A DNA stretch of 64,000 nt from positions 4,197,501 through 4,261,500 of the forward strand of contig NZ_CP016449.1 of the NCBI RefSeq assembly GCF_001713375.1, given 5' to 3'. Positions 63,558 to 64,000 of the stretch are shown one piece after another. A program made the translations under genes and the position numbers. The DNA is from Hydrogenophaga sp. RAC07. GTDB taxonomy: Bacteria > Pseudomonadota > Gammaproteobacteria > Burkholderiales > Burkholderiaceae_C. Numbering within the stretch: the stretch's first letter is position 1; every line of letters starts with the position of its first letter. The notes below the pieces were generated by a model. The model saw only the letters and a program-made list of their open reading frames with translations. It made no database searches and was not told the DNA's origin.

Positions 63558-64000
63558 CTACGTGGAAGATGCATTGCGGCAATGAGGTCCAAGGGACTGA
63601 GCATCGTTGACACCCGACTTGAACCTCTCCAGAAGTGCGTCCAAGTGGCGCCCCGAAGAGTTCAGTCTGGCCAGCACCCCCCAGTGCATCTCCCGAGCGC
63701 ATCCAGGCGTCATGTCCACCAACGGCGCAATGACGCGCTGGAAAAACCCCGATGCGTGCCGCGCATCCACCCGAACATGTTCCTCGTGGTATTCGAGAAG
63801 ACGGGTGGGCAGCCCCAATCTCTGCCATGCCGCGATCAGGCTGAGGCATCGCTTGGGGAACATGTGCTCGATGGTTGCAAAGTAGCCCATGCCGCGATAG
63901 ATGAGGTGACGACGGAGCACGAGCATGGTCGAAAGATTGCCGCACCAGAGTCCGTCGGTTGTCAGGCTGTCTTGAATGTACTCATCGGTAAGTCCAAGAG
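63558..64000 (-). CDS. Heme-oxygenase-like di-iron oxidase/oxygenase family protein, N-terminus cut
   Basis: The frame is open to the window edge, so at least 147 residues with the N-terminus outside. It resembles the iron-containing redox enzyme family (Haem_oxygenas_2), a four-helix bundle that binds two irons: GLTDEYIQDSLTTDG, GMGYFATIEHMFPKR, QRLGLPTRLLEYHEEHVRVD, ARHASGFFQRVIAPLVD. The Glu in ATIEH, the His in EYHEEH and Asp-x-x-His in DARH suit the metal ligands. Known members oxidise amines (N-oxygenases) or cleave carbon chains. It lies 103 bp upstream of an aldoxime dehydratase, so an N-oxygenase producing an oxime is a tempting inference. Confidence 0.65.
   Translation of the reverse strand, partial: LGLTDEYIQDSLTTDGLWCGNLSTMLVLRRHLIYRGMGYFATIEHMFPKRCLSLIAAWQRLGLPTRLLEYHEEHVRVDARHASGFFQRVIAPLVDMTPGCAREMHWGVLARLNSSGRHLDALLERFKSGVNDAQSLGPHCRNASST

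Overview
The window is high-GC DNA with dense, mostly short-gapped genes. It suggests a betaproteobacterium of the order Burkholderiales, most likely family Comamonadaceae (Hydrogenophaga, Acidovorax or Variovorax-like). The evidence is the gene order fur / bamE-dapB-exbB-exbD-leuS-lptE-holA beside hpf-ptsN-hprK, the Bug-type (TctC) periplasmic receptor, a proteobacterial-type GshA, and a dispersed hairpin repeat. The family assignment is inference from recognition, not a computed phylogeny. I see no rRNA, tRNA, CRISPR array or insertion sequence.

Layout. 0-11.8 kb is catabolism and uptake: a truncated EamA permease, a Bug receptor, acetoacetyl-CoA synthetase, then a TetR-controlled run of an NMT1-type ABC importer, a cyclase-family hydrolase and fumarylacetoacetase, followed by a uracil/xanthine permease. 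11.8-20.1 kb is housekeeping and envelope: an AsmA-like protein, a patatin phospholipase, CorA with a structured leader containing a 17-codon ORF, glutathione peroxidase, a degenerate receiver protein, LplT and alanine racemase. 20.1-25.1 kb holds a GT39 / SMR / HAD-UbiA lipid-linked-sugar cassette and a TerB-like / membrane protein / ExoD operon. 25.1-33.7 kb holds NhaR-type and LysR regulators, an AI-2E-type permease, a ribbon-helix-helix regulator with a PHB depolymerase, a BLUF photoreceptor with a B12-like domain, and a Tim44-domain protein. 33.8-42.4 kb holds methylmalonate-semialdehyde dehydrogenase, a GMC oxidoreductase, Kup, GshA and ProA.

42.4-52.5 kb looks like an accessory block between proA and holA: an orphan flagellar-rod-like protein, a methyltransferase with its HxlR regulator, a ferredoxin, and an AraC-controlled branched-chain-type ABC importer in line with an aromatic-type aldehyde dehydrogenase. 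52.5-62.1 kb is core: a long minus-strand operon from bamE to holA, with fur, hprK, ptsN and hpf. The right end (62.1-64 kb) appears less GC-rich by eye. It carries an aldoxime dehydratase and the C-terminal part of a heme-oxygenase-like di-iron enzyme, a possible amine-to-oxime-to-nitrile pair.

Cross-cutting signals. A dispersed repeat occurs four times. It has an invariant 15-nt loop and an 8-bp stem that changes in a compensatory way between copies. One copy is inserted in frame inside acetoacetyl-CoA synthetase, and another exactly fills the exbB-exbD gap. Several operators (TetR tandem sites, ribbon-helix-helix half-sites, a LysR palindrome) and four terminator or terminator-like hairpins can be read directly.
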